A stretch of 35,946 nt of DNA from Streptomyces sp. ISL-100 (GCF_018614615.1 NZ_JAGGOK010000023.1:1-35946); one strand, 5' to 3'. Positions 26,135 to 34,941 are shown, numbered from the stretch's first letter. Notes: generated by a model not told the origin, from the sequence alone. Translations and numbers: made by a program.

Positions 26135-27010
26135 ATGAGGAGCAGCAACCCGGTCTTCTCGCGACGGGGCTTCAGCCGCGACAACGGCACCGCGGGCTTC
26201 ACCGCGGCACCGCAGGCCGGGGGCCCCGCCGCCGTCGGTACGGCGCAGGGGAACCCGTACGCCCAGGGCGCCCCCGTAAACCCGTACGCCACCAACCCTT
26301 ACGCCCAGCAGGACACGCAGTACGGCGCGCCGCAGGCGCCCGTACGCGGCGATGTCATGACGATGGACGACGTCGTCGCGCGGACGGGCATCACGCTCGG
26401 CCTCGTGATCGCCGGCGCCACCGTCGCCTGGGTGATGAACATCGGCCTCGGCCTGGCCATCGGCGCCGCTCTCGTGGCGATGGTGCTCGCGCTGGTCCAG
26501 TCCTTCAAGCGGACGCCCGTCCCGGCGCTGATCCTGGCGTACGCGGGCTTCGAAGGCATCTTCCTCGGCGCGCTCAGCAACTACGTGAACACGCTGGTGT
26601 CGCCGGGTGCGCCGATGCAGGCGGTGCTGGGCACGATGGCGGTCTTCGTCACCATGCTCTTCCTGTACAAGACCCGGATCATCCGGGTCACGCAGCGCTT
26701 CACGCGCTACCTGATGATCGCCGCGATCAGCTTCATCGTCCTGACGTCCGTGAACCTGCTGTTCATGGTCTTCGGCGGCGGTGACGGCCTCGGCTTCCGC
26801 AGCGGGTGGATGGGCGTCGTCTTCGGTGTCGTCGGTGTGCTGCTCGGCGCGTTCTTCCTCGCCATGGACTTCAAGCAGGTCGAGGACGGCGTCGCGTACG
26901 GCGCTCCGCGCGAGGAGTCGTGGATGGCGGCCTTCGGCCTCACCCTGACCCTGGTGTGGATCTACCTGGAGATGCTGCGACTGGTCTCCATCCTCAGCGG
27001 CGACGACTAG
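26135..27010 (+). CDS. Bax inhibitor-1/YccA family membrane protein
   Basis: This 291-aa protein has a disordered N-terminal region (about 1-78, rich in Gly, Ala, Pro, Tyr and repeated NPYA units). About seven membrane helices with the BI-1/YccA pattern follow (FKRTPVPALILAYAGFEGIFLGALSNYVNT, and the C-terminal DFKQVEDGVAYGAPREESWMAAFGLTLTLVWIYLEMLRLVSIL). Relatives are pH-sensitive calcium leak channels or FtsH-interacting proteins; the role in Streptomyces is not established. The ATG has GGAGGAG four bases upstream. A very long hairpin follows. Confidence 0.9.
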   Translation: MRSSNPVFSRRGFSRDNGTAGFTAAPQAGGPAAVGTAQGNPYAQGAPVNPYATNPYAQQDTQYGAPQAPVRGDVMTMDDVVARTGITLGLVIAGATVAWVMNIGLGLAIGAALVAMVLALVQSFKRTPVPALILAYAGFEGIFLGALSNYVNTLVSPGAPMQAVLGTMAVFVTMLFLYKTRIIRVTQRFTRYLMIAAISFIVLTSVNLLFMVFGGGDGLGFRSGWMGVVFGVVGVLLGAFFLAMDFKQVEDGVAYGAPREESWMAAFGLTLTLVWIYLEMLRLVSILSGDD

Positions 27011-27039
27011 GACGACTGGTTCAACAGTCGCCCCTGGGC

Positions 27040-27089
27040 ACATGCGGAAGGGCCCGCCCGGCAAACGCCGGGCGGGCCCTTCCGCATGT
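27040..27089 (+). terminator. Very long terminator hairpin
   Basis: A perfect 23-bp stem (27040-27062 with 27067-27089) encloses an AAAC loop. It lies 30 bases past the Bax-inhibitor stop and faces a convergent small gene, so it may serve both strands. Confidence 0.85.
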
Positions 27090-27131
27090 CTCAACCGGTT
27101 ATCCGGACTTATCTGGACGACGTTTCGACGG

Positions 27132-27362
27132 CTAGAGCAATCGCCGGGCGGCGCGCCTCAGGTCGTACTCGTGGATGATCGCTTTCGCATGGCCGTAGGC
27201 GAGATTGTGTTCACTCCGGAGCCAGCTGACCTTCTCCTCGAAGCGGAAGAGGGCTGGGCCGTCGTCTACGGCGCGGAGCCAGTCGGAGACTTCACGACCG
27301 GTGCAGTGGGGGATTCGGGAGAGCAGGTTCTGATGGGTCTCTTCGGAGAAGACTTGGGACAT
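27132..27362 (-). CDS. Small DUF4287-like protein
   Basis: This 76-aa soluble protein has a pattern close to DUF4287: a TGREVSDWLRAVDD segment, then EKVSWLRSEHNLAYGHAKAIIHEYDL, where the WL..E..L.YGHA.AI core is the family hallmark. The function is unknown. The ATG has a good GGAGG site (GGAGGCGCCGAATG). It lies alone between convergent and divergent genes. Confidence 0.7.
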   Translation of the reverse strand: MSQVFSEETHQNLLSRIPHCTGREVSDWLRAVDDGPALFRFEEKVSWLRSEHNLAYGHAKAIIHEYDLRRAARRLL

Positions 27363-27462
27363 TCGGCGCCTCCGGACGCATTGCGCGAGTGCTCCTTCAT
27401 GTCACCGTGCCTGAGTGTTCGCCCGTTGGCAACAGTCCCGGGAGGGCGCGTAGGGTCGCGGC

Positions 27463-27837
27463 GTGCTTGATACAACGCCTCTGACGGCCGCCGTGGACCG
27501 ATTCGCCGACCGCCTGCGCGCCGCTCCGCAGAGCCGCCTGCAGCGCGGCGCCGCCGCCGAAGGACTCGCGCTGGCCAGGGAATTGGCCGTACGGGCACAG
27601 CGGATCGAGGAGCCGGAGGCGCAGCCGCGGATCATGCCGGACGCGGGCGCGTTCGCGGTGGCCGATCAGCTCGCGGTGGCCGGCCACGATCTGGCGGGGG
27701 CGCTGGAAATGGTCGCGGCGCCGGAAATGGCGGGGGCGCGGGAACGGGGAACGGCCCCGTCCGTCGAGGCCGTGGAGGCCGAGCTGGACGAGGCCGTGAA
27801 GCTGGTGAAGGCGGCGGCGGCGCGGGCCGGGGTCTGA
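27463..27837 (+). CDS. Conserved hypothetical helical protein
   Basis: This 124-aa Ala-rich (over 25%), mostly helical soluble protein has no signal peptide or membrane segment. The N-terminal half (TAAVDRFADRLRAAPQSRLQRGAAAEGLALARELAVRAQRIEEP) is likely a helical pair. A Met/Ala/Glu repeat (EMVAAPEMAGARE) separates it from a C-terminal helix. The GTG start fits the codon bias frame; no strong ribosome site is seen (GGGAGG lies 17 bases upstream). I do not recognise a family. Confidence 0.6.
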   Translation: MLDTTPLTAAVDRFADRLRAAPQSRLQRGAAAEGLALARELAVRAQRIEEPEAQPRIMPDAGAFAVADQLAVAGHDLAGALEMVAAPEMAGARERGTAPSVEAVEAELDEAVKLVKAAAARAGV

Positions 27838-27844
27838 GCCGGGG

Positions 27845-28750
27845 CTAGATCGACGCGATGACGCGGTCGGCGAGGATGTAGACGCTTTCCTCGCCGCAGG
27901 AGAAGGTCAGGGCGTACGCACCGGAGATGCCGGAGCCACCGAGCAGCACCGGGGACTGGCCGACGCGCAGCGACTCGGCGAGGCGTTCGGCGGTCTCGCG
28001 GTGGCCGGGGGTCATGCAGAGCGTCGTACCGTCCATGAAGACGTACACGTCGAGGGTGCCGAGCGGCCCCGGGCGTACGTCGGTGAGGGCGGTCCGGGCG
28101 GCCGCGAGCTCTTCCAGGCGTGTCACGGTGCGCTCGTGGTCGGCCACGACCGGTGTCTGAACGGGGACGAAGTCGGGGTGCGACGGGTGGCGGCGGCGGG
28201 CGGCGGCCAGCTCGGCGGAGTCCTCGGGGAAGGCGTCGGACTGCTCAAGGTCGTCGACGCTGTCGAGCCCATCGAGCCCGTCCAGCCCCTCGAAAGCGTT
28301 GATGCTGTCGGCGCCGTCGGCACTGTCGGCGCGGTCAAGTGCTTCGAGCGCCTCGTACGCGTCGAACGATTCCAGGCCCGTGAAGTCCGCCTGGCGCGGG
28401 ATGAAGAAGGGGGGCGACTCGTCGCCGAGACCGGGCAGACCGCCCAGCAGCGACGGGGCGTCGGCGGCGTCGCGGGCCTCCTGCGCGGCCCAGAACGCAC
28501 GCGCTTCGGCCAGCTCGCGCTCACGCTCCTCGGCGAGGGCTTCGGCTACTGCGGCCCGTATCCCTTCCGCTTCGGCGGCACTGGTCTGCTGGGGGACGGC
28601 GGCCCCGGAACGGCTCACGGCCGCGGCCGTCAGCTCGTTGCGCAGAGCGGCGACCTGCTTGCGCAGTCCGTGGACTGCGTGCAGGGCAGCGGCGCCCACG
28701 GCCGTGGCGGCGGCCGTGGTCAGCAGCAGGGCAAGAGGCATGGCGCTCAC
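27845..28750 (-). CDS. Conserved membrane-anchored hypothetical protein
   Basis: This 301-aa protein has an N-terminal hydrophobic helix (about 4-26, PLALLLTTAAATAVGAAALHAV). A basic/coiled-coil segment follows, then an Ala/Glu-rich helix (about 60-95). A strongly acidic low-complexity stretch (about 120-170) contains repeats such as LDGLDGLDSVDDLEQSD. The folded C-terminal domain ends SGAYALTFSCGEESVYILADRVIASI. The GTG start has GGGAG 7 bases upstream. It probably lies in the cytoplasm tethered to the membrane. The family is not recognised and no neighbour suggests a role. Confidence 0.7.
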   Translation of the reverse strand: MSAMPLALLLTTAAATAVGAAALHAVHGLRKQVAALRNELTAAAVSRSGAAVPQQTSAAEAEGIRAAVAEALAEERERELAEARAFWAAQEARDAADAPSLLGGLPGLGDESPPFFIPRQADFTGLESFDAYEALEALDRADSADGADSINAFEGLDGLDGLDSVDDLEQSDAFPEDSAELAAARRRHPSHPDFVPVQTPVVADHERTVTRLEELAAARTALTDVRPGPLGTLDVYVFMDGTTLCMTPGHRETAERLAESLRVGQSPVLLGGSGISGAYALTFSCGEESVYILADRVIASI

Positions 28751-28899
28751 TGACTTACTCCCGGTTTCATCGATCCCCCGACTTCCTACATCAGCTTGAG
28801 GTGAGTGCGCGCCATCTGTCAGTGCATTACGTCACGAATTGGACAGTTCTTTCCGCCGCCCGGTGAGGCCGCAAACATCGTTGACCTGGGGATATGCCT

Positions 28900-28932
28900 C
28901 TCCCCCAGGAGATAGATCACATCCTGGGGGAG
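28900..28932 (-). terminator. Terminator of the thiolase gene
   Basis: CTCCCCCAGGA (28900-28910) pairs with TCCTGGGGGAG (28922-28932), a perfect 11-bp stem with an 11-base loop. It starts 38 bases past the thiolase stop on the minus strand. Confidence 0.7.
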
Positions 28933-28970
28933 ATTGGGTTACGAACCGGGTGCGGTCGGCGTCCTCAGGT

Positions 28971-30191
28971 TCAGCTGAGGCGCTCGATGACCATGGCCAT
29001 GCCCTGGCCGCCGCCCACGCACATCGTCTCCAGGCCGAACTGCTTGTCGTGGAACTGGAGGCTGTTGATCAGCGTGCCGGTGATGCGAGCACCGGTCATG
29101 CCGAAGGGGTGGCCGACGGCGATGGCGCCACCGTTGATGTTGACCTTGTCCAGGTCCAGGCCGAGGTCCTGGTAGGACGGGATGACCTGGGCGGCGAAGG
29201 CCTCGTTGATCTCGGCGAGGTCGATGTCGCCGATGCTCAGCCCGGCGCGCTTCAGCGCCTGCTTGCTGGCCTCCACCGGGCCGTAACCCATGATCTCGGG
29301 CGAGAGCCCGGAGACGCCGGTCGAAACGATGCGCGCCAGCGGCGTCAGCCCCAGCTCACGGGCCTTGGTGTCGCTCATGATGACGAGGGCCGCGGCGCCG
29401 TCGTTGAGCGGGCAGCAGTTGGCGGCGGTGACGCGGCCGTCGGGGCGGAAGACGGGCTTGAGGCCCTGGACGCCTTCGAGGGTGACGCCGGCGCGGGGGC
29501 CGTCGTCCTGCGACACGACGGTGCCGTCGGGGGTCGTGACCGGGGTGATCTCGCGCTCCCAGAAGCCGTTCTTGATGGCCTGCTCGGCGAGGTTCTGCGA
29601 CCGTACGCCGAACTCGTCCATCTCGGCGCGGGAGATGCCCTTGAGGCGGGCGAGGTTCTCGGCGGTCTGGCCCATCGCGATGTACGCGTCGGGGACGAGG
29701 CCGTCCTCACGCGGGTCGTGCCAGTCGGCGCCCTCGGTCTGCGCGACGGCGGCGGTACGGGCCTCCGCGTCGGCGAAGAGGGGGTTGTGGGTGTCCGGCA
29801 GGGTGTCGGAGTTGCCCTTGATGGAGCGGGAGACCATCTCGACACCGGCGGAGATGAAGACGTCACCCTCGCCGGCCTTGATGGCGTGCAGCGCCATGCG
29901 GGAGGTCTGGAGGGAGGAGGAGCAGTACCGGGTGATGGTGCAGCCCGGGAGGTGGTCCATCCCCATCTGTACGGCGACGATCCGCCCCAGGTTGTGCCCC
30001 TGCTCGCCGCCGGGGAGGCCGCAGCCGAGCATGAGGTCGTCGATGTCGCGGGGGTCGAGCTCGGGCACCTTGGCGAGGGCGGCCTGCACGATGGTGGCGG
30101 TCAGGTCGTCGGGCCGAAGGTCCTTCAGCGAGCCCTTGAAGGCGCGGCCGATGGGCGAACGGGCGGTGGAAACGATCACGGCTTCGGGCAT
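28971..30191 (-). CDS. Acetyl-CoA C-acetyltransferase (thiolase)
   Basis: This 406-aa full-length thiolase has nucleophile Cys90 in TRYCSSSLQT, the NEAFAAQ loop, His361 in GGAIAVGHPFGMTGAR and the acid/base Cys391 in ETMCVGGGQGMAMVIERLS. It either condenses two acetyl-CoA or cleaves 3-ketoacyl-CoA in fatty-acid degradation. No hydratase or dehydrogenase is adjacent, so the direction is open. The ATG opens MPEAVIVSTARSPIGRAFKG, the usual thiolase start. The position agrees with SCO3079 in memory. Confidence 0.95.
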   Translation of the reverse strand: MPEAVIVSTARSPIGRAFKGSLKDLRPDDLTATIVQAALAKVPELDPRDIDDLMLGCGLPGGEQGHNLGRIVAVQMGMDHLPGCTITRYCSSSLQTSRMALHAIKAGEGDVFISAGVEMVSRSIKGNSDTLPDTHNPLFADAEARTAAVAQTEGADWHDPREDGLVPDAYIAMGQTAENLARLKGISRAEMDEFGVRSQNLAEQAIKNGFWEREITPVTTPDGTVVSQDDGPRAGVTLEGVQGLKPVFRPDGRVTAANCCPLNDGAAALVIMSDTKARELGLTPLARIVSTGVSGLSPEIMGYGPVEASKQALKRAGLSIGDIDLAEINEAFAAQVIPSYQDLGLDLDKVNINGGAIAVGHPFGMTGARITGTLINSLQFHDKQFGLETMCVGGGQGMAMVIERLS

Positions 30192-30536
30192 GACGGCTCC
30201 ATGAGGGCGAGAAGGCGGTACGCAGGGCTAGCAGGGAAGTTACCCGTACGTATGGCCGTGGTCACCGACCTGGTGATGTGATGCGGGCCTCTTTTCTAAG
30301 CGCCCGCTCAGTCGGTGGTCTTTCCTTCCCCTTACCCACTGGCGCGCAAGGCTGCCGCAACGCGCCACATTCAGCCCCTCCGGCGATTGAGGAGCCGGGT
30401 CTGGGGCGGAGCACCTCACGCGGCGGACATCACGCGGCGGAGCCGCAAAATGTCACAGCGGGAAGGGGCGGGTAGGGGACAGCGCCGCAGGCACCTACCC
30501 GCACCCACCCACCCGCCCACCCGCACCGCCCCACCG
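30192..30536. other. Spacer upstream of thiolase with repeat copy B
   Basis: This 345-base stretch has no gene. It holds a small inverted repeat TCACC-GACCT-GGTGA (30262-30276) about 70 bases upstream of the thiolase start. A 12-base direct repeat TCACGCGGCGGA (30416-30427, 30430-30441) follows, and then the second copy of the interspersed palindrome described separately. Confidence 0.5.
30345..30510. repeat. Interspersed Streptomyces-type palindromic repeat, copy B
   Basis: The segment carries CAGCCCCTCCGGCGATTGAGG and, at 30459-30479, 21 bases identical to the inverse of 12032-12052. An inverted partner CACCTACCCGCACCC follows. The CCTCCGGCGATTGAGGAG block is, from memory, common between Streptomyces genes. 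Edges are approximate. Confidence 0.55.
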
Positions 30537-31550
30537 TCACAGTGCCCGCCGCGGCTCCCGCTGAGCAACCGGTTCCGCCGGGGTCGGCAGGCGGCGACGA
30601 CGGCGGTGCTTGAGGAGGGCCCAGGGAGCCCGGGCGCCCGTAACCTCCGTACCGGCGGCCGACGCGGCCTCCGCCGCCGCCTTGGCGACCGGCAGCATGT
30701 CCTCGTCGCGCGAGGCGTCCAGCCGGTCCGACTCCGGCCACAGACCCAGCGCCGCGCAAACCGTCGGCAGTACGGCCATCGCCGCAGTCGCGTACCCCTC
30801 CGCCGAGGGGTGGTAATTGTCCGGCCCGAACAGTTCACGGGGGTTGGCCAAGAACTCGGGCCCCAGCAGATCGCCCAGCGACACCGTCCGCCCGCCCTGC
30901 TCCACCGTCCCGATCGTCTGCGCCGCCGCGAGCTGTCGGGAGACGCGCCGGGCCAGCCACCGCAGCGGCTGGTAGACCGGCTCGATCGTGCCCAGGTCGG
31001 GGCACGTCCCGACGACCACTTCCGCCCCCGCCGTACGGAGGCGGCGTACCGCCGAGGCGAGGTAGCGGACCGACTGCGTGGCCGGCATCCGGTGCGTCAC
31101 GTCATTCGCGCCGACCATGATCACGCAGACGTCGGGCAGCCGCTCACGGTCCGCCAGCAGCGCCGTGACCTGGCGCTCCAAGTCGTCCGACTGCGCCCCG
31201 GGCTGCGCCACATTTCGGAGTACGACCGGACGTTCCGCCACCGCCGCGAGACCGGAAGCGAGCAGCGCCCCCGGTGTCTGCCCGGCCCGGCGTACGCCCT
31301 GCCCGGCCGCCGTCGAGTCGCCGAGCATGGCGAGCCGCAGCGGGGCATCCATGGGATACCCGGCCAGCGGCATGCCGTACAGCCCGTCCGCCAGTGGTGG
31401 TACCGGCGCCCGGCCGCCGCCCACCGACCGTTTGGCCAGCTGGACCTCGGCAAGGAAAATCCCCACCGCCGCCGCGCCGACCAGACCGATCCCGCCCCCG
31501 CCGTACGCCGCGCCAGCGGCGATCCGCCGTGCCACCCTTGCTCTCGACAC
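30537..31550 (-). CDS. SGNH/GDSL hydrolase, membrane-anchored or secreted
   Basis: This 337-aa predicted esterase or lipase has an N-terminal basic start and one hydrophobic segment (about 15-34) that can act as signal or anchor. It is followed by the SGNH blocks: MLGDSTAAGQG with Ser79, the Gly region NVAQPGAQS, GANDVTH with Asn149, and DNYHPSAEGY with Asp244 and His247. The C-terminus (from about 280) is Ala-rich and then basic (KHRRRRRLP), probably disordered. The GTG start has GAGGAGG ten bases upstream. An open frame continues much further upstream but runs antisense to CBS and is not coding. It is divergent from the CBS gene. Confidence 0.88.
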   Translation of the reverse strand: MSRARVARRIAAGAAYGGGGIGLVGAAAVGIFLAEVQLAKRSVGGGRAPVPPLADGLYGMPLAGYPMDAPLRLAMLGDSTAAGQGVRRAGQTPGALLASGLAAVAERPVVLRNVAQPGAQSDDLERQVTALLADRERLPDVCVIMVGANDVTHRMPATQSVRYLASAVRRLRTAGAEVVVGTCPDLGTIEPVYQPLRWLARRVSRQLAAAQTIGTVEQGGRTVSLGDLLGPEFLANPRELFGPDNYHPSAEGYATAAMAVLPTVCAALGLWPESDRLDASRDEDMLPVAKAAAEAASAAGTEVTGARAPWALLKHRRRRRLPTPAEPVAQREPRRAL

Positions 31551-31709
31551 AGTCGCAGCCACCTCCTCGAAGCCTCGAAGCCTCCCGCTCACTCCGCTCA
31601 AAGGCTTACTGCCCGGTAGTGGCCTCTCTTCAATCGCGCCCGAACGTGAACGCACCGTCGTTGGCGCTTTACGCTGGGCAGCACCATTACGGAGACCCCG
31701 GAGCGCATC

Positions 31710-33104
31710 GTGCAATTTCACGACTCGATGATCACCCTCGTCGGCAACACCCCGCTTGTGAGGCTGGGCAGCGTGACGGCCGGCATTCAGGCAACAGTCC
31801 TGGCCAAGGTCGAGTACTTCAACCCCGGCGGATCCGTGAAGGACCGGATCGCCCTGCGCATGATCGAAGCGGCGGAGGAAAGCGGCGCCCTCAAGCCCGG
31901 CGGCACGATCGTCGAGCCGACGTCCGGCAATACCGGTGTCGGTCTCGCCATCGTGGCGCAGCAGAAGGGCTACAAGTGCATCTTCGTCTGCCCGGACAAG
32001 GTGTCCACGGACAAGATCAACGTGCTGCGCGCGTACGGCGCCGAGGTCGTTGTATGCCCCACGGCAGTCGACCCCGAGCACCCCGACTCGTACTACAACG
32101 TCTCCGACCGCCTGGTCACCGAGACGCCGGGCGCCTGGAAGCCCGACCAGTACAGCAACCCGAACAACCCGCGCTCGCATTACGAGACGACCGGTCCCGA
32201 GCTGTGGACGCAGACGGACGGGAAGATCACGCACTTCGTGGCGGGCGTCGGCACCGGCGGCACGATCTCCGGTACGGGGCGCTACCTGAAGGAAGTCAGC
32301 GACGGCAAGGTCAAGGTGATCGGCGCGGACCCGGAGGGCTCGGTGTATTCGGGTGGATCCGGGCGGCCGTACCTCGTCGAGGGCGTCGGTGAGGACTTCT
32401 GGCCGTCGGCGTACGACGCGACGGTGACTGATGAGATCGTCGCGGTGTCGGACAAGGACTCGTTCCAGATGACGCGGCGCCTCGCCAAGGAGGAGGGCCT
32501 GCTGGTCGGCGGCTCCTGCGGCATGGCGGTCGTCGGCGCGCTGCGCGTGGCGGAGCGTCTCGGCCCGGATGATGTGGTGGTCGTACTGCTGCCGGACAGT
32601 GGCCGCGGGTACCTCAGCAAGATCTTCAACGACGAGTGGATGGCGGACTACGGCTTCCTGGAGGAGTCGGGGCCGCACGCGAGCGTCGGGGACGTCCTGC
32701 GGTACAAGGAGGGCGACATGCCGAACCTGGTGCACATGCACCCGGAGGAGACCGTGGGCCAGGCGATCGACGTACTGCGCGAGTACGACGTCTCGCAGAT
32801 GCCGATCGTGAAGCCGGGCGCGGGTCACCCGGACGTCATGGCCGCGGAGGTGATCGGCTCGGTCGTCGAACGCGAGCTGCTGGACGCCCTGTTCGCGCAG
32901 CGCGCGCAGCTGGGCGACAGGCTGGAGAAGCACATGAGCGCGCCGCTGCCGCAGGTCGGTTCGGGCGAGCCGGTGGAGGACCTGATGGCCGTGCTGGGCA
33001 GCAAGGGGCAGCACGACGCGGCGATTGTGCTGGTGGAAGGGAAGCCGACGGGTGTGGTGAGCCGGCAGGACCTGCTGGCGTTCCTCGCGAAGCCGCAGGC
33101 GTAG
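31710..33104 (+). CDS. cbs: Cystathionine beta-synthase
   Basis: This 464-aa PLP enzyme condenses serine and homocysteine to cystathionine (reverse transsulfuration). The catalytic domain has NTPLVRLG, the PLP lysine Lys44 in NPGGSVKDRIAL, the cofactor-phosphate loop GTGGTISGTGRYLKE and the substrate loop PTSGNTG. Two C-terminal CBS domains (about 335-460, PEETVGQAIDVLREYDVSQMPIV and AIVLVEGKPTGVVSRQDLLAFLA) suggest adenosyl-ligand control. There is no haem-binding N-terminal extension. The GTG start is preceded by GGAG. A cysteine synthase role is possible for the family, but the CBS domains favour this call. Confidence 0.92.
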   Translation: MQFHDSMITLVGNTPLVRLGSVTAGIQATVLAKVEYFNPGGSVKDRIALRMIEAAEESGALKPGGTIVEPTSGNTGVGLAIVAQQKGYKCIFVCPDKVSTDKINVLRAYGAEVVVCPTAVDPEHPDSYYNVSDRLVTETPGAWKPDQYSNPNNPRSHYETTGPELWTQTDGKITHFVAGVGTGGTISGTGRYLKEVSDGKVKVIGADPEGSVYSGGSGRPYLVEGVGEDFWPSAYDATVTDEIVAVSDKDSFQMTRRLAKEEGLLVGGSCGMAVVGALRVAERLGPDDVVVVLLPDSGRGYLSKIFNDEWMADYGFLEESGPHASVGDVLRYKEGDMPNLVHMHPEETVGQAIDVLREYDVSQMPIVKPGAGHPDVMAAEVIGSVVERELLDALFAQRAQLGDRLEKHMSAPLPQVGSGEPVEDLMAVLGSKGQHDAAIVLVEGKPTGVVSRQDLLAFLAKPQA

Positions 33105-33165
33105 TGGCGGCTTGGTGTCGGCGTAGTGGCAGCGTAGTCGTGGCGTAGTGGTGGCTTAGCCGCGG
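33100..33165 (+). repeat. Degenerate tandem repeat after CBS
   Basis: Right after the CBS stop, units close to GGCGTAGTGGC recur about five times in 60 bases, with variable spacing. This looks like slippage-derived low-complexity DNA. It has no coding potential in the same frame because of repeated TAG. Confidence 0.55.
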
Positions 33166-33323
33166 CTTCGCGAAAGTGGTACGAGGGCGACACGTTGGCG
33201 CAGCACCGGCTTAACACGGCTGGGGCACATTGGTTGTTGTCGGCGTCAAGGACAACCGGAGCGGCTCCCGGACCTCCACAGACGCCTGGCGCGGGACCGG
33301 CCCTGAACCCGGCCCGCGCCCCT

Positions 33324-33403
33324 CGCGGAGACCGCCGTCGTCCCGCCCCCCGGGTGACCGGGGGTGCGGCGGTCTCCGCGGTATTTATTTTCTTTGCTTC
33401 TTT
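33324..33403. terminator. Strong intrinsic terminator downstream of CBS
   Basis: CGCGGAGACCGCC (33324-33336) pairs with GGCGGTCTCCGCG (33368-33380). A T-rich tail of about 20 bases follows (TATTTATTTTCTTTGCTTCTTT), rare here. It lies between convergent genes. The rest of the 315-base spacer contains only the degenerate repeat and GC-rich sequence. Confidence 0.85.
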
Positions 33404-33419
33404 GGCCGTTGCTTGTTTG

Positions 33420-33848
33420 TCAGTCGTCCCATTCGGACTTCTGACGGCTCCTGCCCTGGCTCCTTCGCTGCCAGGGCAGGCCACGGGCGGCGTGGACGGC
33501 GTTGACGCCGACGATGCCGAGCCAGGCGACGACCAGACCCTCGATGCCCGCGTTGGCGACACCGATCGCTGACAGCGGGATGGCGAGGACCAGCGACACC
33601 GCGCCGAACCCGAACCGCTCGCCGAAGCTCGACGTGTCCTGCGGCGACTTGGTGCCGCCTCTGGCGACAACCACCTGCTGCTCGGCCAACTGGCGCCGGA
33701 CGCGGCGGTCGACCGTATCGTCGAGGCGCTGCTCGACCTTCTCCAGGAACGACTCGACAAGCGCGGACTCGTAGTCGTCCCCCAGCTCCTTGCGCGCGTG
33801 CAAGGTAGCGTCGAGTTCCTTCTTCAGCTCAGGGTCGCGGGCTTCCAT
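33420..33848 (-). CDS. Conserved small membrane protein
   Basis: This 142-aa protein has a charged helical N-terminal half (1-60, ELKKELDATLHARKELGDDYESALVESFLEKVEQRLDDTVDRRVRRQL). Two closely spaced membrane helices follow (about 75-120, FGAVSLVLAIPLSAIGVANAGIEGLVVAWLGIVGVNAVHAA), then a basic tail. The first half looks like an amphipathic coiled coil on the cytoplasmic side. It is a common Streptomyces hypothetical type; no function is known to me. The ATG opens MEARDPELKKELD. Confidence 0.75.
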   Translation of the reverse strand: MEARDPELKKELDATLHARKELGDDYESALVESFLEKVEQRLDDTVDRRVRRQLAEQQVVVARGGTKSPQDTSSFGERFGFGAVSLVLAIPLSAIGVANAGIEGLVVAWLGIVGVNAVHAARGLPWQRRSQGRSRQKSEWDD

Positions 33849-34019
33849 GGTGACAACGCTACGGAGCGAGGGAGGCCTGTGGCAGTGGTGCTAACCCCCC
33901 CTTTCTCCCTGAGGCAAGCCGTCGCTCGTGCGTGTAGCGGGGTTGACGTGACCAAGGCTTGCTTCTGGGGGTTTCGGGCTGTCCCGAGCGCTCCAGGGTC
34001 GGTGGGCCGTGACGGCGCG

Positions 34020-34432
34020 TCAAGGGCGCTCCTGCGTCGCGTCGCTGCGCGATGTGCCTACGGCCCACCCTTGACCCGCCGCCCCGGCCCACCGCTAACG
34101 CTTTCCACGGGGACGGCCCAAAGAAAAACGCCCTGCACGCCGACTGGAATATGGGCGCGGGTCGGCTCGGTGGCCGTCGGGTGAGTGGGTGGGGCGCGGC
34201 AGGTTGAGGGGGTGGCGCGGCCCCTGGCTCGGCGGGTGCGGCGACGGTCGTTGGTGCGACACCCCTATTCCCACGCACGCGACCACCCAGGACGGTGGCC
34301 GGTCGGCCGACCGGGTCGACGTGCGGACTCGTGTCGGCGCGGGTGGGGCGCGGCAGTTGGATGGGGGGACTCGGGTGGGTGTGGCGTCCGCCCCGCCCGG
34401 TGGTCGGTTGGGCCGCAAGCAGGTTGCTGATG
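34020..34432 (+). repeat. Left arm of a large imperfect inverted repeat
   Basis: Blocks matching the right arm in inverse order and with equal spacing are 34020-34044 (24 of 25 with 35878-35902), 34065-34075 (11/11 with 35845-35855), 34267-34278 (12/12 with 35649-35660), 34384-34400 (17/17 with 35526-35542) and 34424-34432 (9/9 with 35494-35502). Between blocks the identity is lower. Confidence 0.8.
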
Positions 34433-34921
34433 TGGGTGGGCGGAGGGGCGTCCAGGGGGCAGGCAGTCCTGCCGACGGGCCGGCCGGACGGGTCGGCCGG
34501 CCCGCAGGCCGGGTTGATGCTCCGGGCGGGGGTGGGGCAGCTCGGGGTCCTCGGCCCGGCTGCTGGGGCGACTCGGTGTTCTCGGTCGGGCCGGTGGGGC
34601 GGTTCAACGTCCCTCGGCCCGCGTGGATGGGACAAACCATGCACAAGATGAAGCAGCACGCCCTGTTCATCCCTTTTTGGATGCATTGCAGGGGGGCAGG
34701 TCGCGTCATGTGATGGATTGGGACGCTGGCTGTCGAGCATTGGCCCTGCGGAAGTCAATAGTGGCGATGAACGCCGTGTTCCCTAGCCACCTGGGTGGCG
34801 TGCGTCGAGGAGATCCGGGAGGCGTTCGGGGCGCTGCTGGATTCGGTACCTGCCGCCTGCCAAGGGCCGCCAATGACGCGCCTTCCAGCGCGGCGTTGGG
34901 TAACTTAGGATCGCCGCCTCT

Positions 34922-34941
34922 GGATCACTGGGGAGTGATCC
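34922..34941 (+). promoter_or_regulatory. Perfect palindrome before small membrane gene
   Basis: GGATCACT-GGGG-AGTGATCC forms an 8-bp stem with a 4-base spacer. It ends 17 bases before the ATG and just ahead of the GGGTGGGG ribosome site. It could be an operator or an RNA hairpin affecting translation. Confidence 0.5.

Noticed and set aside
31551..33014. Extension of the SGNH hydrolase frame upstream across CBS
   Set aside because: The added part is antisense to CBS and has no ribosome site; the GTG at 31550 with GAGGAGG gives a normal signal or anchor start.
33100..33165. CRISPR-like array
   Set aside because: Units are about 11 bases, degenerate and without spacers; no cas genes anywhere in the window.
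34095..34758. Long Pro-rich minus-strand frames in the right-edge region
   Set aside because: No ribosome sites, overlapping frames on both strands, and the sequence belongs partly to a non-coding inverted repeat.
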